A stretch of 64,000 nt of DNA from NCBI RefSeq assembly GCF_900156625.1, contig NZ_FTOB01000007.1, positions 62,001 to 126,000 on the forward strand. The letters are read 5' to 3'. Of this stretch, positions 9,257-18,226 are shown piece by piece. The notes under the pieces were generated by a model, which saw only the letters and a program-made list of their open reading frames with translations, was not told where the DNA came from and did not search any database. The stretch is from Zobellia uliginosa. GTDB lineage: Bacteria; Bacteroidota; Bacteroidia; Flavobacteriales; Flavobacteriaceae. The translations under genes and the position numbers were made by a program. How positions within the stretch are numbered: position 1 is the first letter of the stretch; each line of letters opens with the position of its first letter.

Positions 9257-12088
9257 TTAAATCGAGAGAATATAGTCGGTAAGTTTGGTTTCCCTTTTTA
9301 AATCGAGCTTTTTTCGTAGCCTCGAACGCCTTACTTCTACACTTTTGACGGAAATGTTAAGTAGTGGTGCTATTTCCTTTGAAGATAGGTTCAATCGTAA
9401 ATAGGCGCAGAACTTTAAATCGTTGGACGATAAATTAGGATGCAGTTCCTTGGCCCTGGTCAAAAATTCCCTATCCGTATTGTTAAAGGCCTCCATGAAA
9501 ATTTTTCGGTCTTTTGAACTGTTAAGGTTTTTATCGATCAGTTTTATTACCGGATGGGCCTTGTTAAATGTGTCATCATTCTTTTTGAGCTCTTTTTTGA
9601 CCCTTCTTAGCAATTCGTTTCTCTTGACCAAACTCATAGTTGAAATGGCCAGTTCCCTGTTCTTGCTTTCAATTTGCTGATTGAGCTTTTCATTGGTTAG
9701 CCGTATCATTTCCTGTTCACTTTTAATGTACTTCAACTGCATTTCGCGTTGACTTTCGAGCATGGCTTTTCTGTTTTGTCGGCGATAGTAGGTCTTATAC
9801 GATTTGTGCACTATAAATCCGAGACCGAAGATGAGCAGGGCGTATGACAAAAGCGCTAGGTTGGAGAGGTAAAATGGGCGGGCGATAACAAAGCTGTATT
9901 GTACCGTATTCGTTGAAACATGGTTCCCGATTTTTGATCGGGCCCTAAATATATAATCTCCATAAGGCAACTTTTCAAAGGTGGCGGATGGGGCCGGACC
10001 CCATTCGCTCCACGAATCGTCGAGCCCTTTCAATTGATATTGGTAGTTGACCTTGGTGTACTTGCCGTATTGGGGAACACTATAATGAAAATTGAGTGTT
10101 GATTGTTTATAGGAAAACTGGCCTTCTTCACCTATGGAGACATCCTTGGTATCCTTTTCGTTTTGTGTTAGGCCGACCTTGTCCAACACAATTTGATGGG
10201 GCTTGTTCGGAATCTTGTCAAGGTCTATCAATAAGTAGCCATTGGTCTTGCCTATAAGGTATTTGTTGTTATCTATTTGGGTGATATTTTCAAAGCTGAG
10301 GGTCATTTTTCTCCAATTGTTTCCAATGGGAATGGAGTTGAAGTCTACCATAGTGTTCAAGGGACCTTTTTGGGTATAGCCGATATGGGTCTGGTTAAAG
10401 CTCCACAGACGTTCCTTTTGGTCAAATACCAATTTGCCCGATAGGTATTCGCCCTCTGGAATAAGCGGACTTAGGGTGGAATCCCTTACAAATCTTTTTA
10501 TCTTAGGGTCAAGCTTGAAAATCCCGTTTCGATTTGTATAGAGCAGATCTTTGCCCATCTTTACTATTCCCGAGCCCTTGCTTTTTTCAATGTCGGGAAG
10601 CAGGGTCACGGAATCAAAAGACGAAAAATCGCTGTTCAGTACTAAGCGGTAGACTCCTTTGGTTTCGTGATTGACCCATATTTCGCGGGTATCGAGAATT
10701 TCAAAAAAACGCGATGAAATTTCAAACCCTTTGATTTTGTGGCCTAGTTTCCACGAGCCTGCATCGTTTTCCAATATGGCCAAGCCAGAATAATGACCGA
10801 CCAGTAGTTTGTTGGGGTGATCGGGTATGGGCTTAAAGTCCCATGTCCCATCAATATGGGCCACTAACGATGCCGTATTACCCGCAATGGAAAAGACACC
10901 ATTGTTGTGTCCGCATAGCAGTTGGTCGTTTTCGGCATAAAGAGACCAAACCTGACCTTCCGTCCCTTTTATGAATTTTAGGTTTTCGTCAGAGCCTAGG
11001 TTTTTATAGAATAGGCCTTGATTGGTGCCGATATACAGTTTTTTATCGTGTGTGATGGAGGCGTAGGTCGTGCCAAAAGTACCATCGCGATCATTGTATT
11101 CCCTTATATATGATTGCCTGTTGATGCAATCAAGACCATTGTCTAAGGCGGCCCAAACATTGGCGTCGGCATCTTCAAATAAATTGAGTACGGTGTTGTT
11201 GCTTAAGCCATTTTTTTGGTTGATCACCCCGGTGATTTGTCCATCGATCGACATTGAAACGATGCCTTTTGAGATGGTGCCTAGCATAAAGCTTTTGTCC
11301 TTTAACTGAATGCCCCTGAATACCCGTGCATGTTGAAGCAGGGTGTCAGCGGGAATATGCCATTTTTTAAGGGTGCGGTTTTCTATTTTGTAGAGCCCCT
11401 TGGTCCGTGTCAATACGACCAGCCCTTCATTTACGGAGAAGATGTTAAGCAGGAACTTTATGTTAAGGTCTTTTGGTATGGTCGCGATCAATTTTTCCGT
11501 TCCGTTTTCAAGGTTGAAAATTCTTCCGTCGTACTTCTGAAGATAAATTTTCTGACCGACCTTGAACAATCTGTAGTTGTTCTCTTTATCCGTAGAGAAG
11601 TTCAGTTCCTTTGAATCGGTATTGTAAAAATAAAGGCGATCGTATGACTGAAAGACCACATATTTATCGAGCCCTTCAATATTCCAAATGATTTCATCTT
11701 CGAAAAGCTTTTCTTTTATGGATTCGGAGATAGAATGGTAGTCCATTGCCCCTTTGTCGTTTTTGGTCCAATAACCGAACTCCATATAACTGCCCGAATA
11801 AATTTTATCCTTATAAGAAGATAATGAGCGAATTGCGGCATTGTTAAATGAGGGGTATAAGGCCCATCGAGAGCCGTCATATTCGAGCAGTCCTTCGTTG
11901 TTGGCCACGTAAATATAACCTTGAAGGTTTTGGGTTACGTCCCAATTCTGGTTTTCCGCCCCATATTCCGAAGCGGAAAACTTGACGATGGGTGGGGTTT
12001 CTTGAGCGTGCAAAAACTGTAGCCCCAAAAACAGTACAATCGCAAGTTTATAGAAGCACAAAAAATAAAGGCCATTGGAGGTATGCAT
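9257..12088 (-). CDS. Membrane-spanning propeller/Y_Y_Y sensor with LuxR-type HTH (SusR-like)
   Basis: One-protein sensor-regulator that probably senses oligosaccharides in the periplasm and activates the adjacent susC operon. The 943-residue protein starts with a signal or anchor helix, followed by about 620 residues of propeller repeats of the two-component-regulator type (for example WNIEGLDKYV, LSNNTVLNLFEDADANVWAALDNGL). A Y_Y_Y-type Ig domain follows (YKQSTLNFHYSVPQYGKYTKVNYQ; FRARSKIG), then one transmembrane helix near 741-765 and a long charged coiled coil (about 770-860). The end is a LuxR-type helix-turn-helix (LNLSSKEIAPLLNISVKSVE, followed by RRSRLRKKL). There is no histidine kinase, so it differs from the HTCS at 50163-54251. 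The same architecture is known for SusR-type regulators of starch loci. It is encoded just upstream of susC on the same strand. Confidence 0.9.
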   Translation of the reverse strand: MHTSNGLYFLCFYKLAIVLFLGLQFLHAQETPPIVKFSASEYGAENQNWDVTQNLQGYIYVANNEGLLEYDGSRWALYPSFNNAAIRSLSSYKDKIYSGSYMEFGYWTKNDKGAMDYHSISESIKEKLFEDEIIWNIEGLDKYVVFQSYDRLYFYNTDSKELNFSTDKENNYRLFKVGQKIYLQKYDGRIFNLENGTEKLIATIPKDLNIKFLLNIFSVNEGLVVLTRTKGLYKIENRTLKKWHIPADTLLQHARVFRGIQLKDKSFMLGTISKGIVSMSIDGQITGVINQKNGLSNNTVLNLFEDADANVWAALDNGLDCINRQSYIREYNDRDGTFGTTYASITHDKKLYIGTNQGLFYKNLGSDENLKFIKGTEGQVWSLYAENDQLLCGHNNGVFSIAGNTASLVAHIDGTWDFKPIPDHPNKLLVGHYSGLAILENDAGSWKLGHKIKGFEISSRFFEILDTREIWVNHETKGVYRLVLNSDFSSFDSVTLLPDIEKSKGSGIVKMGKDLLYTNRNGIFKLDPKIKRFVRDSTLSPLIPEGEYLSGKLVFDQKERLWSFNQTHIGYTQKGPLNTMVDFNSIPIGNNWRKMTLSFENITQIDNNKYLIGKTNGYLLIDLDKIPNKPHQIVLDKVGLTQNEKDTKDVSIGEEGQFSYKQSTLNFHYSVPQYGKYTKVNYQYQLKGLDDSWSEWGPAPSATFEKLPYGDYIFRARSKIGNHVSTNTVQYSFVIARPFYLSNLALLSYALLIFGLGFIVHKSYKTYYRRQNRKAMLESQREMQLKYIKSEQEMIRLTNEKLNQQIESKNRELAISTMSLVKRNELLRRVKKELKKNDDTFNKAHPVIKLIDKNLNSSKDRKIFMEAFNNTDREFLTRAKELHPNLSSNDLKFCAYLRLNLSSKEIAPLLNISVKSVEVRRSRLRKKLDLKRETKLTDYILSI

Positions 12089-12504
12089 GTTTTTCGATGG
12101 TATAACCTATAAACAGTTCAAGCAAATTTATGAATATGTAGCCAATTGCCGTGATTGACCGTGTTTTGGCGTGTAATAATAAACAAAAGGAGGGAGGGTT
12201 ACAGGGCTTTTTGTTTTTATTTAAGGGCCTTTGACCATTGGGAAGGTGCCTAGGCTTTCCTGATAGTACAAAATATAGAGCGGTTTGTACATAGGGGGTA
12301 TAAAACCTGTACTGTTATTTTTCGGGTGTTCTGTCGTTATATGAGGTGTAAGGTCAGGGAGTATTCCGTCCTATTATGCATCTGGAATAACTTTTATGGG
12401 CCATAGGGTTTTGGTTGTCAGGTTTTACCTCTGGAGCTAAGGATTGCAGATAGGATGTTTGGCTGGCTGTGTTTAGTTAGTATACTGGAGTGGGCTCACC
12501 GATG
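12089..12504. other. Intergenic region between iclR-type gene and the SusR-like regulator
   Basis: 416 bp with both flanking genes on the minus strand. It should hold the 3' end of the IclR transcript and the promoter of the membrane regulator. A small stem (12495-12500 with 12508-12513) overlaps the IclR stop codon but has no T tail. No consensus promoter or small gene is recognisable. Confidence 0.45.
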
Positions 12505-13251
12505 TCAGGTGAGTTCCGCGTTTATTTTAACAGCGGTCTTCCTTAATTCTTCTATGAGTATATTGTTGTCTTGTTTACGGGTTATCGGGTTTAAACTGGA
12601 AATGGCCAATACACATAACACTTCATTGCCCATACCCATAATCGGCACAGCTATATCGGTTACACCAACGGTTAATTCACTACTGGTTAAATGATATCCA
12701 TTTTTCTGAATGGTATCGATATCTGCTGAAAAGTGTTCTTTAAAATTTTTGTCTTGCTTATTGTAATAGTCGCTAGTTTCTAGAATGTGATTTCGTTTTT
12801 GTTCTTTTTCAAAGGCTACTAGGACCTTTCCGGATGACGTTTGTAGAAGTGGGAATAAACTTCCTACCTTGATCGATAGTGATACCGCACCAGGACTTTC
12901 CGATTGGGCGATGACTAATAGATCTCCATAATGCAATATACTCAAATGACAAGATTGGTTGGTTTTGTGGGCCAAATCATCCATATGCCGTTTCGCTGAC
13001 CGAACTAGACCTTTTACGGGACTATGGCGATGGGATAGTTGATACATTTTCATGGAAAGGGCATATTGGCCCGTTGAGGTTTTGTCAATATATTTTCGGT
13101 CTTCTAAACAGGCCAGCATTCTATAGATTTCATTCGGACTTTTATCGAGCCCATGGGCTATCTGCGTTTGTGTCTGAGGAATGCCTCTTTCAGATAAATA
13201 TTCCAATATATCCAAGCCTTTTTCAAGTGCGGGTGCTTTGTATTTGCTCAT
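12505..13251 (-). CDS. IclR family transcriptional regulator
   Basis: Small-molecule-responsive DNA-binding protein, 248 residues, normal family length. The N-terminal winged helix covers about residues 5-65 (ALEKGLDILEYLSERG; QTQIAHGLDKSPNEIYRML), and the C-terminal IclR effector domain covers about 80-245 (RHMDDLAHKTNQSCHLSI; IKVGSLFPLLQTSSGKVLVAF; LTVGVTDIAVPIMG). It is divergent from the GH2-CoA-transferase operon with a 102-bp AT-rich gap, the normal layout for an IclR protein controlling the neighbouring catabolic operon. The effector is unknown; IclR proteins in other bacteria often sense pathway intermediates such as small acids. Confidence 0.94.
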   Translation of the reverse strand: MSKYKAPALEKGLDILEYLSERGIPQTQTQIAHGLDKSPNEIYRMLACLEDRKYIDKTSTGQYALSMKMYQLSHRHSPVKGLVRSAKRHMDDLAHKTNQSCHLSILHYGDLLVIAQSESPGAVSLSIKVGSLFPLLQTSSGKVLVAFEKEQKRNHILETSDYYNKQDKNFKEHFSADIDTIQKNGYHLTSSELTVGVTDIAVPIMGMGNEVLCVLAISSLNPITRKQDNNILIEELRKTAVKINAELT

Positions 13252-13275
13252 AAGTATGTACGTTAAAGTATATTC

Positions 13276-13300
13276 AAATATAAAATTACTATTTATATTT
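13276..13300. promoter_or_regulatory. Candidate IclR operator in the divergent promoter region
   Basis: A perfect 9-bp inverted repeat (13276-13284 with 13292-13300, 7-bp spacer) lies in the gap between the divergent iclR-type gene and the GH2 gene. A partial match to the flavobacterial -7 box lies at 13322-13329. The sequence is AT-rich, so chance symmetry is possible. Confidence 0.35.
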
Positions 13301-13353
13301 AAATTATATTAAGTTTTTTTTCATCTTTGTAGTATACAATAATCGTGAATACT

Positions 13354-15906
13354 ATGGATAATATTTTTGGAAACATCAAGATTTTGGCGACTACATTGTT
13401 AATTGCTATCTGTAGTCTTGGGGTTTATGCCCAGCCAAACACAACTTTTTCCCATGAAAACAATAGCCAGTCGGTAAGGGACTTCAGCGGTATGAAGTGG
13501 CGTATGAAAATGATGCTTCCCGGAGAAGGCGTAAAAAGAGGCCTGCATAAGCTTCCTTCCGAAGATATTGAAACATTGGTTTGGAACAACGCCGAAGTAC
13601 CAGGGGATGTATATACCGATCTATGGAAAGCAGGGGTTATCGAAGATCCCTACTTTGGTAGAAACAGTGTTAAAGCACAGTGGGTACAACAATATGAATG
13701 GTGGTACGCTTATCAATTTCGGGTTACGGAGGGCATAGAAAACCAAGTGGTCGATATAGTCTTCGAGGGAGTCGATTACAGCTGCGAAGTTTGGTTGAAC
13801 GGTCATTATCTAGGAAAGAACGAGGGAGCACTTTCTGGTTTTTCATTCAATGTAAACGAGTATTTGCGCATCAGTGAACATGATTATCTCAAGGGGCAAA
13901 ACATGTTGATTGTAAAAATTGACCCGGCACCGCAGGTAAATGCCTTTGTAGCCGGAAAAAAAACACCTTGGTTTGGGGATTATTGGAGGGATTTGGCGCC
14001 TATGGGAATCTGGCGTCCCGTAAAAATGGTACGCAGTGGCAAGGTGCGCTTCAATGATGTATATGCGAATAACCAGATCAATAAGGACGGCTCCGCCGAT
14101 GTTAGTCTAGAGATGACTGTTGAAAATACCGATTCAATTGCCAAAAACATGCAATTTGTAGTTTCACTTGAAGGGAAAAACTTTGAGTCTGAAGCTGTAG
14201 AAATCGAATTTGATCAAAATATCGCCCCAGGTAAGCATAAGGTGGTTCGGACCATCCATTTGGAAGAACCGAAGTTGTGGTGGCCTTGGGATTTAGGCGA
14301 CCCTAATTTATACGAGGCGAAAATATCCTTAAAGGAAGCGAATGTAAACCATGATTACAATACCACCACTTTTGGTATTAGGGAAGTCACCTCTAAATGG
14401 AATCCCGGTTTTGTAAAAGACGTAGATCTTTCCTTTCCAAGGTCTACTTATATCAACGGTAAGTTTCACTTTATTCGTTCCGCTTGCTGGGGAGGCCCGG
14501 TCGACATTTTTACGGGGAGGACTTCCAAAGAAGAATACTTCAAGCTGATAAAAATGGCCAAGGAAATGAACATGAACAATATCCGGATTTTTGGATGGCA
14601 TCCACCGGAAATCCCTGAGTTTTATCAGTATGCCGATGAAATGGGAATGACCATTTGGCAAGATATGATTCCATTAGGAACGGGTAATATTCCCATGGAA
14701 GAGGAAAATCTCGCCGAGATTTTTAATGAAGGGGTCAGGGTAATCAAAGAACGCAGAAACCATCCGTCATTGATCATGATGGAAGGCGGGGAGGAAATGA
14801 TGTTCCGTACACGTGATCCACAGGCAGGAAGAAAATTTTTGGAGCGCTTGGGCGATTCCTTGCAGGCCTATGCCAAATTACCGTACGTACCCGACTCTCC
14901 CATGACGGATCATGTGGCCCAACAGGCCGGCTTCAAGCCAAAGGAAGCTGTACATGCCCTGCGTTATTTTTACGATATGGGCGAATGGCTTCATGAAGAT
15001 TGGTACCAGACCAAGGCGGATGGCTATCCTATTGTTCCCGAATTTGCCATTACTTCCGTGCCTTCCGTAGAAAGTCTGAAGAAATTTATCCCCAAAGATG
15101 AAATGTGGCCTCCGGGATTGAGTTGGGGACATCACTGGGCGGATTTGACACGCCTGCGTATGCAGAACTGGGATGTGTTCGGCAGTGAAATGAAAGGTTC
15201 TTTGGAAGAGTTCGTAAATGCCACCCAAGATGCACAGGGGATCATTTTTCAGAATGGTATAGAACACTTCCGTAGGGATAAGCCTAGTTTGAGCGCAATC
15301 GCACTCTGTCATTATATCACCTATTGGCCCGATATGAAATGGGGAATTGTGGATAATTATCAAAAGCCAAAGAACTCATATTACTTCGTTCAAAAAGCAT
15401 ATCAACCCTTATTGGTGAACTTTGAATTCAAAAAGCGCCGATGGCATACAGATGAGCCATTTGTTGGCAATATTTGGGTCGTTAACGATTTCTATAGGTC
15501 GTATAAAAACTGTACTATTAATTTCAAGATCAGTAATGATAAAAAGAAAAAACTGCTTGAAAAGACATTTAAGGTGGCAAGCATTGAAGAGAATAGCGCC
15601 GAACAATTGTTTGCAATTAGCGAAGATGTTTTAGGTAAGGTAAAAGAAAAGTTCTATGTGGAATTGGAATTACTCGACAATGAAGGAAATCAAATCTCAC
15701 ACAACGATTATTTCTTTCTGATAGGGGATCAAGCAGAAGCAACCAAACGTTTTCAGGAATGGAAACAAGAGCGACTCGAAATGGAAAACGGAAATGGCCA
15801 TGGAGGTTACGGTTCGTACTATTTTTTCTTTGACGAATTTACCCGTGAAAATGGCAAGGACTATGAGAGTGGGGTTCAAAAACCAACGGCAATAGGTTTT
15901 GATTAA
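13354..15906 (+). CDS. GH2 family glycoside hydrolase, exported
   Basis: Retaining beta-glycosidase of the mannosidase/glucosaminidase side of GH2, about 850 residues. I prefer the ATG at 13354 over the GTG at 13345; it gives a clear signal peptide ending at YAQ, so the enzyme is periplasmic or secreted. Domains in order: sugar-binding jelly roll (about 25-200; YAYQFRVTEG, VWLNGHYLGKNEGA), Ig-like domain (WWPWDLGDPNLYEAKISL), TIM barrel from about 355 (RSACWGGPVDIF; NMNNIRIFGW; IWQDMI) and a C-terminal Ig-like domain. The acid/base motif reads EGGEEMMF (Glu481) where GH2 enzymes normally have Asn-Glu; here residue 480 is Glu. The nucleophile candidate is Glu563 in VPEFAITS. It is first in the operon and the only exported enzyme in it. 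Specificity cannot be assigned. Confidence 0.9.
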   Translation: MDNIFGNIKILATTLLIAICSLGVYAQPNTTFSHENNSQSVRDFSGMKWRMKMMLPGEGVKRGLHKLPSEDIETLVWNNAEVPGDVYTDLWKAGVIEDPYFGRNSVKAQWVQQYEWWYAYQFRVTEGIENQVVDIVFEGVDYSCEVWLNGHYLGKNEGALSGFSFNVNEYLRISEHDYLKGQNMLIVKIDPAPQVNAFVAGKKTPWFGDYWRDLAPMGIWRPVKMVRSGKVRFNDVYANNQINKDGSADVSLEMTVENTDSIAKNMQFVVSLEGKNFESEAVEIEFDQNIAPGKHKVVRTIHLEEPKLWWPWDLGDPNLYEAKISLKEANVNHDYNTTTFGIREVTSKWNPGFVKDVDLSFPRSTYINGKFHFIRSACWGGPVDIFTGRTSKEEYFKLIKMAKEMNMNNIRIFGWHPPEIPEFYQYADEMGMTIWQDMIPLGTGNIPMEEENLAEIFNEGVRVIKERRNHPSLIMMEGGEEMMFRTRDPQAGRKFLERLGDSLQAYAKLPYVPDSPMTDHVAQQAGFKPKEAVHALRYFYDMGEWLHEDWYQTKADGYPIVPEFAITSVPSVESLKKFIPKDEMWPPGLSWGHHWADLTRLRMQNWDVFGSEMKGSLEEFVNATQDAQGIIFQNGIEHFRRDKPSLSAIALCHYITYWPDMKWGIVDNYQKPKNSYYFVQKAYQPLLVNFEFKKRRWHTDEPFVGNIWVVNDFYRSYKNCTINFKISNDKKKKLLEKTFKVASIEENSAEQLFAISEDVLGKVKEKFYVELELLDNEGNQISHNDYFFLIGDQAEATKRFQEWKQERLEMENGNGHGGYGSYYFFFDEFTRENGKDYESGVQKPTAIGFD

Positions 15907-15936
15907 TACGAATTAAGCATCTAAAGATTTTTTTAA

Positions 15937-17076
15937 GTGAATACCGATAAAGTACAATTAAAGGGCATTACCTGGGATCACAGCCGGGGGTTTACGTCAG
16001 CTGTGGCTACGGCACAACGTTTTCATGAATTGAACCCCGATGTAGAAATCATCTGGGAAAAACGATCGCTGCAAGCATTTGCCGATGAACCTATAAATGA
16101 ATTGGCAAAGCGCTATGACCTATTGATCATAGACCATCCTTGGGCGGGCTTTGCCGCTCGAACCGGCGTTATTATACCCTTGAATGACCATTTGCCCAAA
16201 GCCTATCTAGAGGACCAAAGGAACAATTCCGTAGGGAAATCCCATGAGAGCTATTGTTTTGATGGCTACCAAAGTGCCTTGGCCATTGATGCTGCGACCC
16301 CGGTAGCGGCGAGCCGTGAAGATTTGCTGCCCGATATCCCGCAAACCTGGGATGATTTAATCGATTTGGCCAAAGAGGGCAGGGTGGCCATACCCGGAAT
16401 TCCCCAAGATACCTTAATGAGTTTTTATATGGTATGCTGTACCTTGGGGGAAGATGTGGCCCTATCAACAGAGCACTTCGTGACCGAAAAAATAGGGATA
16501 AAAGCTCTTGAAATGCTCCGGGAATTAGGACGGTACATCGCCGATGAATGCTACGATATGAATCCCATTGCGGTTTATGAGGCCATGACCCTAGACGATA
16601 CGTATTCCTATTCGCCATTTGCTTATGGGTATACAAACTACTCCCGTAACGGATATGCAAGAAAGCGATTGAAGTTTCACGATATGGTCGCTATTGACGG
16701 ACAAAAGCTAATAACAACCTTGGGTGGTACGGGTTTGGCGATATCTTCCAGTAGCAAACATCAAGAAAAGGCATTGGAATACGCGGCGTATGTAGCATCT
16801 CCTGAAACGCAAACTGGAGTTTTCTTCGATAACGGAGGTCAGCCAGGGCATCGTTCCGCTTGGGTGAATAAGGAAACGAATACGGTGTGCAAGGATTTCT
16901 TTAAAGATACCTTGCCCGCATTGGATAGGGCCTTCTTACGTCCACGCTATCACGGACACATGTATTTTCAAGATAATGCGGGAGCCCCGATTCGTGCATA
17001 TATGAAAAACGGTGGGGACGCCAAGGAGGTTTTGGATACCCTGAATAAGCTGTACATAAAATCATTAAAAATATAG
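15937..17076 (+). CDS. Solute-binding-protein-fold protein lacking a signal peptide (GTG start)
   Basis: Resembles family 1 extracellular solute-binding proteins of sugar ABC importers: DYLLIIDHPW-like segment (RYDLLIIDHPWAG), IPLNDHL, PQTWDDLIDLA, GGTGLAISSSSKHQEKALEYAAYVASPETQ. It has 379 residues and begins directly with the first beta strand. The GTG start at 15937 is immediately preceded by an in-frame TAA (15934-15936), so no signal peptide can be encoded and a cytoplasmic location is predicted. No ABC permease or ATPase is present anywhere in the window. It lies 30 nt after the GH2 gene and 2 nt before the first CoA-transferase gene. It could be a cytosolic ligand-sequestering or sensing protein, or an enzyme that adopted the fold; I do not know of a defined role. 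Confidence 0.85.
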   Translation: MNTDKVQLKGITWDHSRGFTSAVATAQRFHELNPDVEIIWEKRSLQAFADEPINELAKRYDLLIIDHPWAGFAARTGVIIPLNDHLPKAYLEDQRNNSVGKSHESYCFDGYQSALAIDAATPVAASREDLLPDIPQTWDDLIDLAKEGRVAIPGIPQDTLMSFYMVCCTLGEDVALSTEHFVTEKIGIKALEMLRELGRYIADECYDMNPIAVYEAMTLDDTYSYSPFAYGYTNYSRNGYARKRLKFHDMVAIDGQKLITTLGGTGLAISSSSKHQEKALEYAAYVASPETQTGVFFDNGGQPGHRSAWVNKETNTVCKDFFKDTLPALDRAFLRPRYHGHMYFQDNAGAPIRAYMKNGGDAKEVLDTLNKLYIKSLKI

Positions 17077-17078
17077 CT

Positions 17079-18224
17079 ATGCTGCCATTGGAAGGAATTA
17101 CGGTTTTAGAATTTGCCCAGTTTATGGCTGGTCCTTCCGCGGGATTGAAAATGGCGGATTTGGGGGCTAGCGTCATTAAGGTCGAACGCCCGGGAACAGG
17201 TGAGGCGGGTAGACAGATTACCTTGAAAAATTTGTTTATAGACGAAAGCAGTATGGTATTTCATACGGCAAATCGCAATAAACGGTCTTACGCCGCAAAC
17301 CTAAAAAATACCGATGATTTGGAAAGGGTCAAAAAACTGATCTCCCAAGTGGATGTGATGACGCATAACTTTCGCCCAGGTGTCATGGAAAAAATAGGGT
17401 TGGATTATGAAACCGTTAAAGCCATAAACCCTAAAATCATTTATGGAGTGGTATCGGGATACGGACCTGTAGGACCTTGGGCCAAAAAGCCGGGACAAGA
17501 TTTGTTGATTCAGTCCTTGTCCGGTTTTGTCAATCTGTCCGGAAATGCTGCCGACGACCCGACACCTTCCGGCTTGGCGACCTCCGACATTTTTACCGGG
17601 GCACATTTGGTACAAGGGATTTTAGCGGCCCTTGTCGGCCGGACTAAAACCGGAAAAGGCGCAAAAGTTGAGGTGAGTTTATTGGAATCTACCTTAGATA
17701 TTCAATTTGAACTATTGACCACCTATTTCAACGACGGAAACCGATTGCCCAAGCGGGCAAAAAAAGGGAATGCACATGCCTATGTCGCGGCTCCCTATGG
17801 GGTCTATCCAACAAAAGACGGGTATCTTTCCATTGCGTTGACCCCATTGGATGAATTGGTGGGGGCTATGGGACTTGCCTTGCCCTATCAATTTTTAGAT
17901 AAGGAAACCTGGTTCTCGAAAAGGGATGAGATTATGGATTTTCTAAGGGGATACCTTATAAAAGAAACCACTCAATATTGGTTGGACCTTTTTGAGCCCT
18001 TGGATTTTAAGGTGGCTCCCATCTATGATTACAAAACCCTTTTAAACCATGAGGTTTATAAAGTGCTGAAAATGGACCAAGAAGTGGAAACTTCCGATGG
18101 TCTAACCATGAAAACCACCCGCTGTCCTATTCGAATTGATGGGCATCGGATCTTTAATAGAAAATCGGCACCCAAACCCGGTGAGGATAATAGGGTAATT
18201 GACCAAGAATTTAATCTGAACTAG
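17079..18224 (+). CDS. Class III (CaiB/BaiF) CoA-transferase, first copy
   Basis: Transfers CoA between an acyl-CoA donor and a carboxylic acid. The 381-residue protein has the family N-terminus (LPLEGITVLEFAQFMAGPSA; LKMADLGASVIKVERP), HNFRPGVMEKIGLDYE, and the catalytic Asp170 in GLATSDIFTGAHL, equivalent to Asp169 of formyl-CoA transferase. The small domain and return strands end in TTRCPIRIDG. Length and motifs are intact. The next gene is a paralogue that also keeps Asp170. The gene begins 2 nt after the preceding stop and ends 2 nt before the next start, implying translational coupling. The acid it activates is unknown; with a crotonase and aldehyde dehydrogenase downstream, activation of a short hydroxy- or unsaturated acid is plausible. 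Confidence 0.94.
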   Translation: MLPLEGITVLEFAQFMAGPSAGLKMADLGASVIKVERPGTGEAGRQITLKNLFIDESSMVFHTANRNKRSYAANLKNTDDLERVKKLISQVDVMTHNFRPGVMEKIGLDYETVKAINPKIIYGVVSGYGPVGPWAKKPGQDLLIQSLSGFVNLSGNAADDPTPSGLATSDIFTGAHLVQGILAALVGRTKTGKGAKVEVSLLESTLDIQFELLTTYFNDGNRLPKRAKKGNAHAYVAAPYGVYPTKDGYLSIALTPLDELVGAMGLALPYQFLDKETWFSKRDEIMDFLRGYLIKETTQYWLDLFEPLDFKVAPIYDYKTLLNHEVYKVLKMDQEVETSDGLTMKTTRCPIRIDGHRIFNRKSAPKPGEDNRVIDQEFNLN

Positions 18225-18226
18225 GA

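Noticed and set aside
12455-12694. Plus-strand frame overlapping the IclR gene
   Set aside because: Antisense shadow of a well-supported coding frame.
15937-17076. Sugar ABC importer operon
   Set aside because: No permease or ATPase gene is present and the binding protein cannot carry a signal peptide.
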